NCBI RefSeq assembly: GCF_900114845.1
Contig: NZ_FOUK01000003.1
Coordinates: forward strand, 434,001 to 498,000
Reading direction: 5' to 3'
DNA length: 64,000 nt
From: Pimelobacter simplex
GTDB taxonomy: Bacteria > Actinomycetota > Actinomycetes > Propionibacteriales > Nocardioidaceae
A program made the translations under genes and the position numbers. The number at the start of each line of letters is the position of its first letter. Position 1 is the stretch's first letter. Below are positions 52,091 through 60,739 of the stretch, piece after piece. The notes under the pieces are model-generated. The model was not told the DNA's origin, searched no databases, and saw only the letters and a list, made by a program, of their open reading frames with translations.

Positions 52091-52872
52091 CCGGCCTGCA
52101 CGCCGCGCTCGCCGCGCTGCTCGACAAGGCGATAGCCGAGGCCGCCGACCGAGGCGCCCGGTCGGAGCGGGCCGACGTCCGGTGCCTGGACTGTGGGCTG
52201 CGGTACGCCGAGCGGCAGCAGTACGGCTGCGGCGAGGAGGGCCGCGGGCACTCCTACGACGAGGACGACCTCGCAGAGGCGGACAAGCGGGGGCGGCAGG
52301 TCGACCTGGATTGCGTCTCGGTGTCGGTGGCCGCCCTCCGCGCGCTGCTCGACGAGCACCCGGCCGACCTGCCCGTGGCGACCGACAGCACGATGACGGC
52401 GCTGGTCGAGCGGTCGTCGTTCGGCACCCCGGAAGCCGTGGCTCTGCGCGCATCCGTCAGCGACGAGGTCGCCGCTCGTGTTGTGGCTCGCGCGAAGGAG
52501 CTGGAGGCCGACGCGCCCGCTCCCGAGCCGTCCGACCGGGCCAGGCTGAGCGAGCACCTGTTCCTGAGCGACCTCCGGCGCCACCCGACCGGCGAGGTCC
52601 GGCTGCACGTCGGCGACCGGCTCGTCAGCGGCACGGTCGCGGGCCAGGTCGTACGCGACATCGACGACCGGCTCGCGGTGGCCGCGCAGGAGGTCGCGGC
52701 GGACGAGCTCAAGAAGATCAGCGCGGAGCTGTTCCGAGACCACGACATGCCCCCGCGCAAGGACACCCGGTCCTACCGGTACCGAGACGGCTGGTGGGAC
52801 GGCGTGCACCACGCCGCCAAGGTGGTCGAGCAGCGCGCTCGCCGCGTGCGGGACGGCGGCGAGCATGGCTAG
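52087..52872 (+). CDS. Phage protein with N-terminal zinc ribbon-like segment
   Basis: 261 aa; not recognised. RCLDCGLRYAERQQYGCGEEG suggests a zinc site (about residues 33-52); the rest is helical with a middle Pro/Ala-rich linker and RYRDGWWDGVHHAAKV near the end. Last plus-strand gene before the minus-strand membrane protein gene. Confidence 0.58.
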   Translation: MTGLHAALAALLDKAIAEAADRGARSERADVRCLDCGLRYAERQQYGCGEEGRGHSYDEDDLAEADKRGRQVDLDCVSVSVAALRALLDEHPADLPVATDSTMTALVERSSFGTPEAVALRASVSDEVAARVVARAKELEADAPAPEPSDRARLSEHLFLSDLRRHPTGEVRLHVGDRLVSGTVAGQVVRDIDDRLAVAAQEVAADELKKISAELFRDHDMPPRKDTRSYRYRDGWWDGVHHAAKVVEQRARRVRDGGEHG

Positions 52873-52884
52873 GCGCCCCGAGGG

Positions 52885-53439
52885 TCAGTCTGCCGACTCG
52901 GCGCCCAGCTCCTCGGCTTCCTGCTCTTCGGCCATCTCGTCCTCGACGGGGTCGTACAGAGACGGCCGGTCGTCGCCCTCGAACACTTCCGGGTTGCCGA
53001 TCCAGATGAAGGCGTGCGCGTGGATCGCGGCGGTCAGGAGATCGAACGCGAGCCAATCGATCTCGTCCGCACTGGCGATGCGGGTGAACTCGCGGTTGAA
53101 CTCGTCCAACAGGGCAGAAAGGCCAGGAGCGGGGACACGCGCCACGGCACGACATGCGTGTGTCGCCTGCGAGATTTGGATCCGGATCCGCAGGAGGTCT
53201 GCGGCGTTGTCTCGGTCGAGTGTGAACACCGCGTCGTGCACCACCTCGCGGAACTGGAGGACCTGCTGCCGAAGCGTGTCCACCTCGGCGTTGCGACGCT
53301 CCTCGTCTCGAAGCCTCCGCTCATGTCGGATCGTCCGGCTGAGGGCCCACGCGGCGATCGCACCACCGAGCAGCCCGCCCCCGATGCCGTCGAGCGCGGT
53401 GAACCAGAGCCAGTCCCAGAACGAGGGGTCTTCCGTCAT
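52885..53439 (-). CDS. Minus-strand membrane-anchored coiled-coil protein (moron)
   Basis: 184 aa; not recognised. N-terminal membrane helix (LDGIGGGLLGGAIAAWAL, residues about 15-33), a basic coiled coil (RTIRHERRLRDEERRNAEVD...), a helical domain, and a very acidic end (DEMAEEQEAEELGAES). Opposite orientation to the surrounding phage genes and no partner, the usual sign of a lysogen-expressed accessory gene such as a superinfection-exclusion factor. ATG 53439. Confidence 0.65.
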   Translation of the reverse strand: MTEDPSFWDWLWFTALDGIGGGLLGGAIAAWALSRTIRHERRLRDEERRNAEVDTLRQQVLQFREVVHDAVFTLDRDNAADLLRIRIQISQATHACRAVARVPAPGLSALLDEFNREFTRIASADEIDWLAFDLLTAAIHAHAFIWIGNPEVFEGDDRPSLYDPVEDEMAEEQEAEELGAESAD

Positions 53440-53496
53440 GGCGCTGACCGTACCGACCGGGTCCGACCCATTCAGCAGAACCGGAGGCCTCCACCG

Positions 53497-54135
53497 ATGA
53501 CCGCCTCGTCCCGCCCGCCGTGCGACCGCTGCGGTCAGGTCCACACGAAGTGCACCGCGCACTCCAAGCGCCACAAGGGACCCTGCGGCGCCCAACCCGT
53601 CAAGGGTCAGGAGGTCTGCGCCGCCCATGGCGGCAAGTCGCCCCAGGCCGTCGCCGCTGCCGCCCAGCGAGAGACCGAGCGCCAGGCGGACGAGGAGATC
53701 CGCAAGCTCTGGCCCGGCCTCGCCGGCCAGGACCCGATCAAGGACCCCGTCGACCTCCTCGCCCGCACCGCCGGCGCGCTCGAGCACATGGCCGACGTCG
53801 TCGGCGGCCGCGTCAACGACCTCAACACGAGCATCGCCGGCGGCAAGGACATGACCCAGCTTCGCGCCGAGGTCACGCTCCTCGACCGGCTGCTCGACAA
53901 GCTCCTCAAGGCCGGCGACACGATGGCGCGGCTCGGGATCGCGGAGCGGCACGTCGAGCTCGAGCAGGCGCGGGCGCAGATGGTGACCGCGGCGTTCCTC
54001 GGTGCGCTGGAGGTGCTGGCCGGGAGGGTGCAGCTGCTGCCGGCGGACCGGGACGCGGTGGTGCGGGCCTTCCTCGAGCTGCTCGGTGCGACGAACAGCA
54101 CGGGCGGGCCGGACGCGATCGGCGGTGCAGCGTGA
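53497..54135 (+). CDS. Terminase small subunit-like protein
   Basis: 212 aa. N-terminal Cys/His site (CDRCGQVHTKCTAHSKR ... CGAQPVKGQEVCAAHGGKSPQA): the C-x-H...C-x2-HGG pattern of actinophage small terminases. The rest is helical (LNTSIAGGKDMTQLRAEVTLLDRLLDKLLK). ATG 53497 with GGAGG. The large terminase follows 3 kb later. Confidence 0.72.
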   Translation: MTASSRPPCDRCGQVHTKCTAHSKRHKGPCGAQPVKGQEVCAAHGGKSPQAVAAAAQRETERQADEEIRKLWPGLAGQDPIKDPVDLLARTAGALEHMADVVGGRVNDLNTSIAGGKDMTQLRAEVTLLDRLLDKLLKAGDTMARLGIAERHVELEQARAQMVTAAFLGALEVLAGRVQLLPADRDAVVRAFLELLGATNSTGGPDAIGGAA

Positions 54136-54464
54136 GCGACTTCGACATGGACGCGTTCCGCCAGCAGATGGCCGCCGACCTCCTCGACGCGGCGCGACGC
54201 AATCGCGACCGGCTCGTCGACCAGCTCCGGCAGGACCTCGCGGCAGGACGGATCTGGTCGAGCACCGACGCCGGCCAGGAGCAGCCCTACCGGCCGCGGC
54301 GCCACGGCTGCGACGTCATCCCGTCGATCTTCTGGGGCGACCTCGACCTGTCCGGCCACCAGCAGCGTGTGTTCATTGACCCCGCCACTGGGCTCGCTGT
54401 CGCCGCGGCGCGAGAGACCGACGACGGCGCGTTCGTCATCACCACGCTCGAGGAGCGACCGTGA
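54132..54464 (+). CDS. Phage protein of unknown function
   Basis: 110 aa; not recognised. Helical N-terminus (MDAFRQQMAADLLDAARRNRD) then beta-rich. GTG 54132 in a GTGA overlap with the small-terminase gene. Confidence 0.55.
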   Translation: MSDFDMDAFRQQMAADLLDAARRNRDRLVDQLRQDLAAGRIWSSTDAGQEQPYRPRRHGCDVIPSIFWGDLDLSGHQQRVFIDPATGLAVAAARETDDGAFVITTLEERP

Positions 54465-54853
54465 CCGGCGACCTGGAGCGGTTCCGCGACCACGCACGCG
54501 CGATGGCCGACTTCGCCCCGGGCCGCCCGTGCTCGGCCTGCGCCGGGAACCGGAACCCGTGGACCGTCACGACCTGGCGCGAGCCCGACCACGGCGCCTG
54601 CACCGCCGGCGACTGCCGCTGCTCGTGCAGGGCGCCGTCGCCCGCTGACGCCGAGCTGTGGGCACGGCTCGCTGACGAGGTCGACGCCCAGCGCGACCGG
54701 CCCCGCGCGCTGTGCGAGCCCCACCCAGACACCCCGGCCATCTGCACCGGAGAACCCGGATGCGACGCCGGCGAGCACATGCTCTGCTGCCCCGCCAACG
54801 TCGACGACCTCGACCACGCCGACCAGAACCGAGCCGACCAGGAGGACCTGTGA
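54461..54853 (+). CDS. Cys-rich phage protein of unknown function
   Basis: 130 aa with nine Cys (CSACAG, CTAGDCRCSC, CEPH, CTGEPGCDAG, CCPAN), probably structural zinc or iron sites. GTG 54461 overlaps the previous gene by 4 nt. Confidence 0.58.
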   Translation: MTGDLERFRDHARAMADFAPGRPCSACAGNRNPWTVTTWREPDHGACTAGDCRCSCRAPSPADAELWARLADEVDAQRDRPRALCEPHPDTPAICTGEPGCDAGEHMLCCPANVDDLDHADQNRADQEDL

Positions 54854-56172
54854 CCCTGACCCCGAGCTGCCACTACGACCGCACCCTGCGCTACCGCGTC
54901 GCCCACGGCCCCCGCGGCGCCACGCCCCACCTCCCCGACTGCGCCAGCGACCACACCTGCCCCGGCCACCGCGGCTGCGCCCCCTGCGAGGAACGACACT
55001 GCGCGCTCTGCGGCCGCGAGCACGCCACCACCGCCCAGCCCCAGACCTGCCCCGAGTGCCAGGGCAAGGTCGACAACGACCTCGCCGACACCCAGGCCGG
55101 GTACGCCGCCCTGTCGGCCGAAGCGCTCGAGGCCGGCCACGACGGCAAGCTCGTCGCCGCGGCACCGATCCCGGGCGGCGACGCCCAGGTCCTCATCGGC
55201 CCCACCGTCCGCCTCGACGCCGTCCTCGTGTCCCGCACCTACCGCGACGACCACCGCCGCGCCGACGCCGTACCGCCGCTCGCCGTGCTTGCCCACTGGG
55301 AGGACGTCTACCGGACCTTCCTCGACCAGGCCGGCACCAGCCGGCCCCCGAAGACCGCACGGTGGGGGCAGAAGATCGCCGGGTACCGCCGGCCCACCAT
55401 CAGCAGCGCGATCGCGTACCTCCGCGACCACCTCCCCGACATCGCCCAGCGCACCGACGGCCCCGACTTCCTCGCCTTCACCCGCGAGATCCGGTCCCTG
55501 CGCGCGCAGATCGAACGCGCGCTCCACGACGAGCGCGAGCCCGAGCGCGGCGTCGAGTGCTTCGAGTGCGGCGACGAGCTGGTCCGCCGGTTCCGTGACC
55601 CGAAGCGATGCCGGCACCGCACGCCGGCGCGCCGGCGGCTCCAGGCCGCGCTGGTCCGGCGAGCCGCGGCGCAGGACTGGCTGCGGGTGCTCGCGTCGTA
55701 CCCCGAGCTCGGCGGCCCGCGCGTCGACGAGGTGAAGGCGGCGGCCGCGCTCCCGGCGTCGCTGGTCGCCGAGGCCCGTACGCCGTGCGGCGCGTGCTCG
55801 CGGGCGTGGAAGGAAAGCCAAGGCGGGCTCGACGACCCGGGCGCCGGCCGGTCGTGGGAGTGCCCGGGCTGCCGGAAGGAGTACTCCGTGGCCGAGTACG
55901 CGACGGCGGTCCGGTCGTCGCTGGTCGGCGGGACGGACGAGACGGGCTGGTGCACGCTGCAGGCGGCGGCCGACGCGGCGGCGGAGATCACGGGCCGGCC
56001 GATCAGCGCGCCGACGATCAGGGTGTGGATCGCGCGGGGCGACGACATCGGGATCGCGTGCCGGTGGGTCGAGGGCGCGCGGGGCGGGGTGCAGGTGGTG
56101 TCGTGGCCGGACGTGCTGCGACGCGCTGTCGAGCGGCGAAGCGGTCAGCGTGGTGGGAGGATCGGCGCATGA
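54850..56172 (+). CDS. Multi-zinc-ribbon protein with C-terminal HTH
   Basis: 440 aa. Four or more Cys pairs in the N-terminal 90 residues (CPGHRGCAPCEERHCALCG, CPECQG), further zinc ribbons near residues 230-250 and 310-350 (CGACSRAW, WECPGCRKEYS), and a C-terminal MerR/HTH-17-like segment (LQAAADAAAEITGRPISAPTIRVWIARGD ... VVSWPDVLRR). Common in actinophages near the terminase; likely DNA-binding. GTG 54850 overlaps the previous gene by 4 nt. Confidence 0.65.
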   Translation: MTLTPSCHYDRTLRYRVAHGPRGATPHLPDCASDHTCPGHRGCAPCEERHCALCGREHATTAQPQTCPECQGKVDNDLADTQAGYAALSAEALEAGHDGKLVAAAPIPGGDAQVLIGPTVRLDAVLVSRTYRDDHRRADAVPPLAVLAHWEDVYRTFLDQAGTSRPPKTARWGQKIAGYRRPTISSAIAYLRDHLPDIAQRTDGPDFLAFTREIRSLRAQIERALHDEREPERGVECFECGDELVRRFRDPKRCRHRTPARRRLQAALVRRAAAQDWLRVLASYPELGGPRVDEVKAAAALPASLVAEARTPCGACSRAWKESQGGLDDPGAGRSWECPGCRKEYSVAEYATAVRSSLVGGTDETGWCTLQAAADAAAEITGRPISAPTIRVWIARGDDIGIACRWVEGARGGVQVVSWPDVLRRAVERRSGQRGGRIGA

Positions 56173-56570
56173 CCACGATCAAGATCCACGAGGACGAGCG
56201 GTTCCCGGACTACTCCGTCGTCTCGACGTTCGGGGTCGAGATCGAGGCCACCGTGGAGCAGATCGAGCGCTGGCAGCGCGCCCGCGCGGCGTACGACGAC
56301 GCGCAGCGCGAGATGGCCGAGCTCTACGACGCCGTCAAGGCCGCCACCCGTGAGCGCGAGGAGCGCGAGGAGGCCGAGCGGGCGGCCGCGGCCCGGGCGG
56401 AGCAGCAGCGGGCCGCGGAGGAGCGGCGGCGCGCCGAGCAGGAGCGGGCCGAGCAGCGCGACGCCATGCGGCAGCGGATCGCCGCGTCGGACGGCGTCGT
56501 CTACGACGCCCAGGGCAACCGGGTCGGCACGGTCCGCGACACCGGCCGGGGCATGACGCTGGAGCCCTGA
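56169..56570 (+). CDS. Coiled-coil phage protein
   Basis: 133 aa; not recognised. A short beta start (TTIKIHEDERF), then a long Glu/Arg/Ala coiled coil (about residues 35-105) and a basic end. ATG 56169 in a 4-nt overlap. Confidence 0.55.
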   Translation: MTTIKIHEDERFPDYSVVSTFGVEIEATVEQIERWQRARAAYDDAQREMAELYDAVKAATREREEREEAERAAAARAEQQRAAEERRRAEQERAEQRDAMRQRIAASDGVVYDAQGNRVGTVRDTGRGMTLEP

Positions 56571-56617
56571 CCTCGTCGACCTGTCGCTGGTCCGCGCAGC
56601 GAGGTGTTATCTTCACA

Positions 56618-56661
56618 TCAAGAACCCGTATGCCCAGACACTGGTGCACACGGGTTCTTGA
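56618..56661. terminator. Bidirectional terminator between phage early and late parts
   Basis: 12-bp perfect arms TCAAGAACCCGT/ACGGGTTCTTGA (56618-56629 and 56650-56661) around an inner partly paired 20-nt segment. Lies between convergent genes ending at 56570 and 56680. Confidence 0.7.
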
Positions 56662-56679
56662 GATTTCGGCGGCGTTGAC

Positions 56680-57120
56680 TCAGGTGGCCTGCAGCACGCC
56701 AAGCGACCAGCCCTGGACCTCGCTCAGCCGACCACGCCAGAACGCCCCTGGGTCTCCGTTCGGCAGGAATCCCGCCGGAGAGACCACGCGTGCCTCGACG
56801 AGGTGCAGGAAGCCGGCGTACGCCGGCTCGGCCGGGTTCTGCTCCGCCTCCGCATCCATCTTGCTCCACGCCCGCGCGAAGCCGTCCATGTAGGCCACGG
56901 CCTCGCCGTAGTGATCCATCAGGTCGTTGATCCACTTGGTACGGCTGACCAGGACACCCGTGACGAGGGACCCTCCGACGGTCAACGTGACCTGCAGCGA
57001 ACTGTCTCCGGCCATGATCGAGTCGGCGAGAAGGCCCAGCACCGGATCCGGCTGGGCAGCCGCCCTCTCCGCCAGGTAGTCGTCGCTCGGCTCGGGCATG
57101 TTGTTGTTCTCTTCGCTCAT
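56680..57120 (-). CDS. GvpU-like domain protein (moron)
   Basis: 146 aa. The pattern LLADSIMAGDSSLQVTLTVGGSLVTGVLVS ... FLHLVEARVVSPAG ... FWRGRLSEVQGWSLGVL resembles, from memory, GvpU-type proteins (gas vesicle accessory family) and related DUF families: a beta-rich core then a long helix. Opposite strand to the late genes, single gene, so a likely lysogen-expressed accessory function. Assignment is by motif recognition only. Confidence 0.55.
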   Translation of the reverse strand: MSEENNNMPEPSDDYLAERAAAQPDPVLGLLADSIMAGDSSLQVTLTVGGSLVTGVLVSRTKWINDLMDHYGEAVAYMDGFARAWSKMDAEAEQNPAEPAYAGFLHLVEARVVSPAGFLPNGDPGAFWRGRLSEVQGWSLGVLQAT

Positions 57121-57183
57121 GCGAGCACCCTCTCAGGGGGGTCCGACAGAACGTCGTGGATTCGGGGAAGTGGGTGGTGTTGG

Positions 57184-58677
57184 ATGACCACCGCCCCCGA
57201 CCTGATGGTCGAGATGATCCGCACCCAGCTCGCCCCCGAGCTGCGGCAGCGCCCATGGAAGACGCCGGGCGAGATGGCCCAGGCCCTCGACCGCACCACC
57301 ATCCAGACCCCCGCCCTCGACGCCATCGACGCACGTCTCGTCGCGGTCCGCGACGGCGACTGCGAGCGGCAGATCATCAACATGCCCCCGCAGGAGGGCA
57401 AGAGCCAGCGCACCTCGGTGTGGTTCCCCCTGTGGCTGCTCCATGGCAACCCCAACCTGCGGATCGCGATCGTGTCCTACGGCAAGGACGTCGCCCGCCG
57501 CTTCGGCCGCCGGATCCGCGACATCCTCCGCGAGCACCCCGAGCTCGGCCTCACGCTCTCCCAGTCCTCCCAGCGCCAGGACGAGTTCGAGCTGCTCGGC
57601 TACGCCGGCGGCGTCGTGTGCGTCGGCGTCGAGGGCGGCCTGACCTCGCGGCCCGTCGACGTGCTGATCATCGACGACCCGTACAAGGACGCGAAGCAGG
57701 CCGACTCCAAGGCCTGGAAGCAGACCGTCGAGGACTTCTGGCGCGAGGTCGCGCTCCCCCGCCTCGCTCCGGGCGCGCCGGTCGTGCTGATCCAGACCCG
57801 GTGGCGCGAGGACGACATGGCCGGCTGGCTCCAGAAGGAGTTCGCCGACGAGTGGGCGGCCCTCAACATCCCGGCCCAGGCCGACCACGACCCGGAGAAG
57901 GGCGAGATCGACGTGCTCGGCCGCGAGCCCGGCGAGTTCATGGTCTCCGCGCGCGGCCGGACGGTGAAGGACTGGCTGAAGAAGATCCGTGAGGTCGGGT
58001 CCCGCGCCTGGAACGCGCTCTACCAGGGCCGGCCGGCGCCGGCCGAGGGAACGATCCTGAAGCGCACCTGGTGGCAGCGGTACGACGAGCCGCTCTGGCT
58101 GGTCCGTGAGGACGGCTCCCGGATCGTGACCGGGTTCGACGACCTGCTGATCTCCTGGGACCTCACCTTCAAGAAGACCGAGGGCACCGACTACGTCTCC
58201 GGCCAGGTCTGGGGCCGCCGCGGCGCGAACGCCTACCTCCTCGACCGGGTCCACGGCCGGATGGACTTCGTCGAGACCCTCGCCGCGTTCCGCCGGCTCG
58301 CCGCCCGATGGCCACAGGCCACGCTGAAGCTCGTCGAGGACAAGGCCAACGGGCCGGCCGTGATCGCGATGCTGTCCAACAGCATCGGCGGGATCGTGCC
58401 CGTCGAGCCCGACGGCGGGAAGGAAGCCCGCGCCGCGGCCGTCTCCCCGCTCGTCGAGGCTGGGAACGTCTGGCTCCCCTCGAGCGAGCTCGCGCCGTGG
58501 GCCGACGACGTCATCGAGGAGGCCGCCGGCTTCCCGACCGCCGCCCACGACGACGACGTCGACGCGCTGTCGCAGGGCCTGAACCGGCTGTTGCTCCAGC
58601 CCCTCCTGATTAGCCAGGTCGTGACGGGCGAAGACCTCGAGCCCGAGCTCGACGCCTTCAGCATCACGCCCTACTGA
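57184..58677 (+). CDS. Terminase large subunit
   Basis: 497 aa. ATPase: NMPPQEGKSQR Walker A (about residues 67-76), VDVLIIDDP Walker B (about 160); C-terminal RNase H-like nuclease with ISWDLTF and the acidic AAHDDDVDAL. Packs phage DNA into proheads. ATG 57184 gives the expected family N-terminus. Divergent from the GvpU-like gene. Confidence 0.92.
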   Translation: MTTAPDLMVEMIRTQLAPELRQRPWKTPGEMAQALDRTTIQTPALDAIDARLVAVRDGDCERQIINMPPQEGKSQRTSVWFPLWLLHGNPNLRIAIVSYGKDVARRFGRRIRDILREHPELGLTLSQSSQRQDEFELLGYAGGVVCVGVEGGLTSRPVDVLIIDDPYKDAKQADSKAWKQTVEDFWREVALPRLAPGAPVVLIQTRWREDDMAGWLQKEFADEWAALNIPAQADHDPEKGEIDVLGREPGEFMVSARGRTVKDWLKKIREVGSRAWNALYQGRPAPAEGTILKRTWWQRYDEPLWLVREDGSRIVTGFDDLLISWDLTFKKTEGTDYVSGQVWGRRGANAYLLDRVHGRMDFVETLAAFRRLAARWPQATLKLVEDKANGPAVIAMLSNSIGGIVPVEPDGGKEARAAAVSPLVEAGNVWLPSSELAPWADDVIEEAAGFPTAAHDDDVDALSQGLNRLLLQPLLISQVVTGEDLEPELDAFSITPY

Positions 58678-58859
58678 GAATCAGCAACGACTGCACTGCG
58701 CCAGGTCGCGGGCGCGTAGCCGGCCGCTCGATCACCGGCCTTGTCAAACACCATCAGGTGGCCATCGTCGATGAGAAAGTCCACGCCGTCGTCGTGCGTG
58801 ACGACGGTGTAGGTGCTCGTGCCGGCGCTTACCTCGGTGGTGGTGACCTTCACGGCCAT
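58671..58859 (-). CDS. Small minus-strand phage gene (moron)
   Basis: 62 aa; not recognised, beta-rich (VKVTTTEVSAGTSTYTVVTHDDGVDFLIDDG). Supported by a strong Shine-Dalgarno (GGAAGGA, 6 nt upstream of the ATG 58859). Its end overlaps the convergent large-terminase stop by 7 nt. Confidence 0.65.
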   Translation of the reverse strand: MAVKVTTTEVSAGTSTYTVVTHDDGVDFLIDDGHLMVFDKAGDRAAGYAPATWRSAVVADSQ

Positions 58860-58964
58860 GGTTGTTCCTTCCGTTAGGGGCGCCGTTCGCCGGCACCGAT
58901 CTCCCCGACCCTAAGCCGGGGTTCCGACACAAACTGATCGAGCGTGAGAGGCAGGTGATCCGCC

Positions 58965-60521
58965 GTGCCCGACTGGCCCCAGGGCTCCGTCCCCGACACC
59001 GTCGACCTGCTGACCGAGGTCGCGGCGCTCAACAGCGACAACTCGCTGCTCCGCGAGCGCCTCGCTGACCTCGAGCTCGCCGCCGAGGACGTCGGCTGGG
59101 AGCGGGCCTCCACGAAGCTGCTCGAGGAGTTCTCCCGGCAGGGCCTCCAGCGCGTGACCCGCAACTGCCGCGTCATGGCCGTCGCGTCGCCGCTGATCAA
59201 GCGCGGCATCCAGCTCCGCGCCGGCTACATCTGGGGGCAGGGCGTCACCGTCCAGGCTCGTGCCGCTGGCGAGGACGCTGGCCAGGATGTCAACGCGGTC
59301 GTCCAGGCGTGGTGGGACGACGAGTCGAACCAGAAGGCGTTGACCAGCTCGCAGGCCCAAGAGGAGCTCGAGCGGGCGCTCGGTACCGACGGCCAGGTCT
59401 TCATCGCCTGCTTCACCAACCAGCTGACCGGGCGGGTGCAGGTCCGGTCCACCCCGTTCGAGGAGATCCTCGACGTCGTCAACAACCCCGATGACCGCGA
59501 CGACCCCTGGTTCTACCTCCGCGAGTACAACGCCACGGTCGTCGAGCGCGGCTACTCCGGCCTCACCCGTCTGCGCCCGGAGACGCGGCGCGTGTTCCAC
59601 CCGGCGCTCGGGTTCTGGCCGGCCACGCGGCCGAAGTCGATCGACGGCATCCCGGTCCAGTGGGACGTCCCGATCCTGCACGTCCCGGTGAATCGGCTCG
59701 ACGGCTGGAAGTGGGGCGTCCCCGACGTCTACGCCTCCCTGCCGTGGGCACGCGCGTACGAGGGCTTCCTGACCGACTGGGCGCGCCTATGCAAGGCGCT
59801 GTCGAAGTTCGCGTGGAAGCTCACCGGGGACCGGGCGCCAAAGGTCCGCAGCGCGGTGGCCCGGATGCAGTCCGCGCTGCCCGCGGACGTCCCGCCGATC
59901 GGTGGCTCAGACGCAGGCGGCGTGGCCGCGATGGGACCGGGCGCGAACCTCGAGGCGATCCCGAAGACCGGCGCGACGATCGACAGCGACTCCGGGCGCC
60001 CGCTCGCCGCCCTGGCCGCGGCCGGGCTCGGGCTCCCGGTCACCACGCTGCTCTCGGATCCCGGTACGACGGGCGCGCGGGCAGTCGCGGAGACGCTGGA
60101 GCAGCCCACGATCCTCGAGATGGGGATGCGGCGCGAGCTGTGGGGAGCGGTGCTCCAGCAGCTCGCCGCGTACGCCGTCGATCAGGCGGTGAAGGCACCG
60201 CAGGGGCCGCTCCGCGGCGTCGTGCAGCAGGTCGGCAACCGGCAGGTCGTCACGCTCGCCGGCGACGTCGAGAAGACCGTGGTCGTCGAATGGCCCGACC
60301 TCAACGAGCTCGACCCGCTGAAGATGATCGAGGCGATCGTCGCAGCCGACAGCACCGGCGTGGTTCCCGGGTTGGAGACGCTACGGCTGCTCCTCACCGC
60401 GCTGCGGGTCAAGGACGTCGACGAGGTCCTCAAGGCCGTCACCGACGAGCAGGGCAACTTCGTCGATCCGCGGATCGAGGCCGCGGCCGCAGCGATTGCC
60501 CGCCAGCGCGAGGCAGCCTGA
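58965..60521 (+). CDS. Phage portal protein
   Basis: 518 aa. Coiled-coil N-terminus (LLTEVAALNSDNSLLRERLAD), then the portal core with VASPLIKRGIQLRAGYIWG, VRSTPFEEILDVVNNPDDRDDPWFY, IDGIPVQWDVPILHVPVNR and AAAGLGLPVTTLLSDPG, typical of SPP1/HK97-type portals of actinophages. GTG 58965; between terminase and MuF gene, the canonical place. Confidence 0.88.
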   Translation: MPDWPQGSVPDTVDLLTEVAALNSDNSLLRERLADLELAAEDVGWERASTKLLEEFSRQGLQRVTRNCRVMAVASPLIKRGIQLRAGYIWGQGVTVQARAAGEDAGQDVNAVVQAWWDDESNQKALTSSQAQEELERALGTDGQVFIACFTNQLTGRVQVRSTPFEEILDVVNNPDDRDDPWFYLREYNATVVERGYSGLTRLRPETRRVFHPALGFWPATRPKSIDGIPVQWDVPILHVPVNRLDGWKWGVPDVYASLPWARAYEGFLTDWARLCKALSKFAWKLTGDRAPKVRSAVARMQSALPADVPPIGGSDAGGVAAMGPGANLEAIPKTGATIDSDSGRPLAALAAAGLGLPVTTLLSDPGTTGARAVAETLEQPTILEMGMRRELWGAVLQQLAAYAVDQAVKAPQGPLRGVVQQVGNRQVVTLAGDVEKTVVVEWPDLNELDPLKMIEAIVAADSTGVVPGLETLRLLLTALRVKDVDEVLKAVTDEQGNFVDPRIEAAAAAIARQREAA

Positions 60522-60523
60522 CC

Positions 60524-60724
60524 GTGGCCGATCAGCACCGTGTCGTCGGCGTCGCCGTCGAGATCCTGCAGACCGAGCCCGGGCACTGGTGCACGAGGTG
60601 CGCCCTGCCTTCCGGGTGGATCGTGTGGGTCGTCGTACGGCACGGAGCTCGGATGCACCTGCAGGAACAGCGCTACTGCGACGAGTGCGGGAGCCGCCGC
60701 ACCGTCGTGCCGGCCGACGGCTGA
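60524..60724 (+). CDS. Small zinc-binding phage protein
   Basis: 66 aa. Two Cys pairs (WCTRCALPSG and YCDECGSRRT) form a zinc ribbon. GTG 60524 follows the portal stop by 2 nt. Function unknown; similar small proteins are common between portal and head genes. Confidence 0.6.
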   Translation: MADQHRVVGVAVEILQTEPGHWCTRCALPSGWIVWVVVRHGARMHLQEQRYCDECGSRRTVVPADG

Positions 60725-60739
60725 TCGGAGCGCTGCTCG

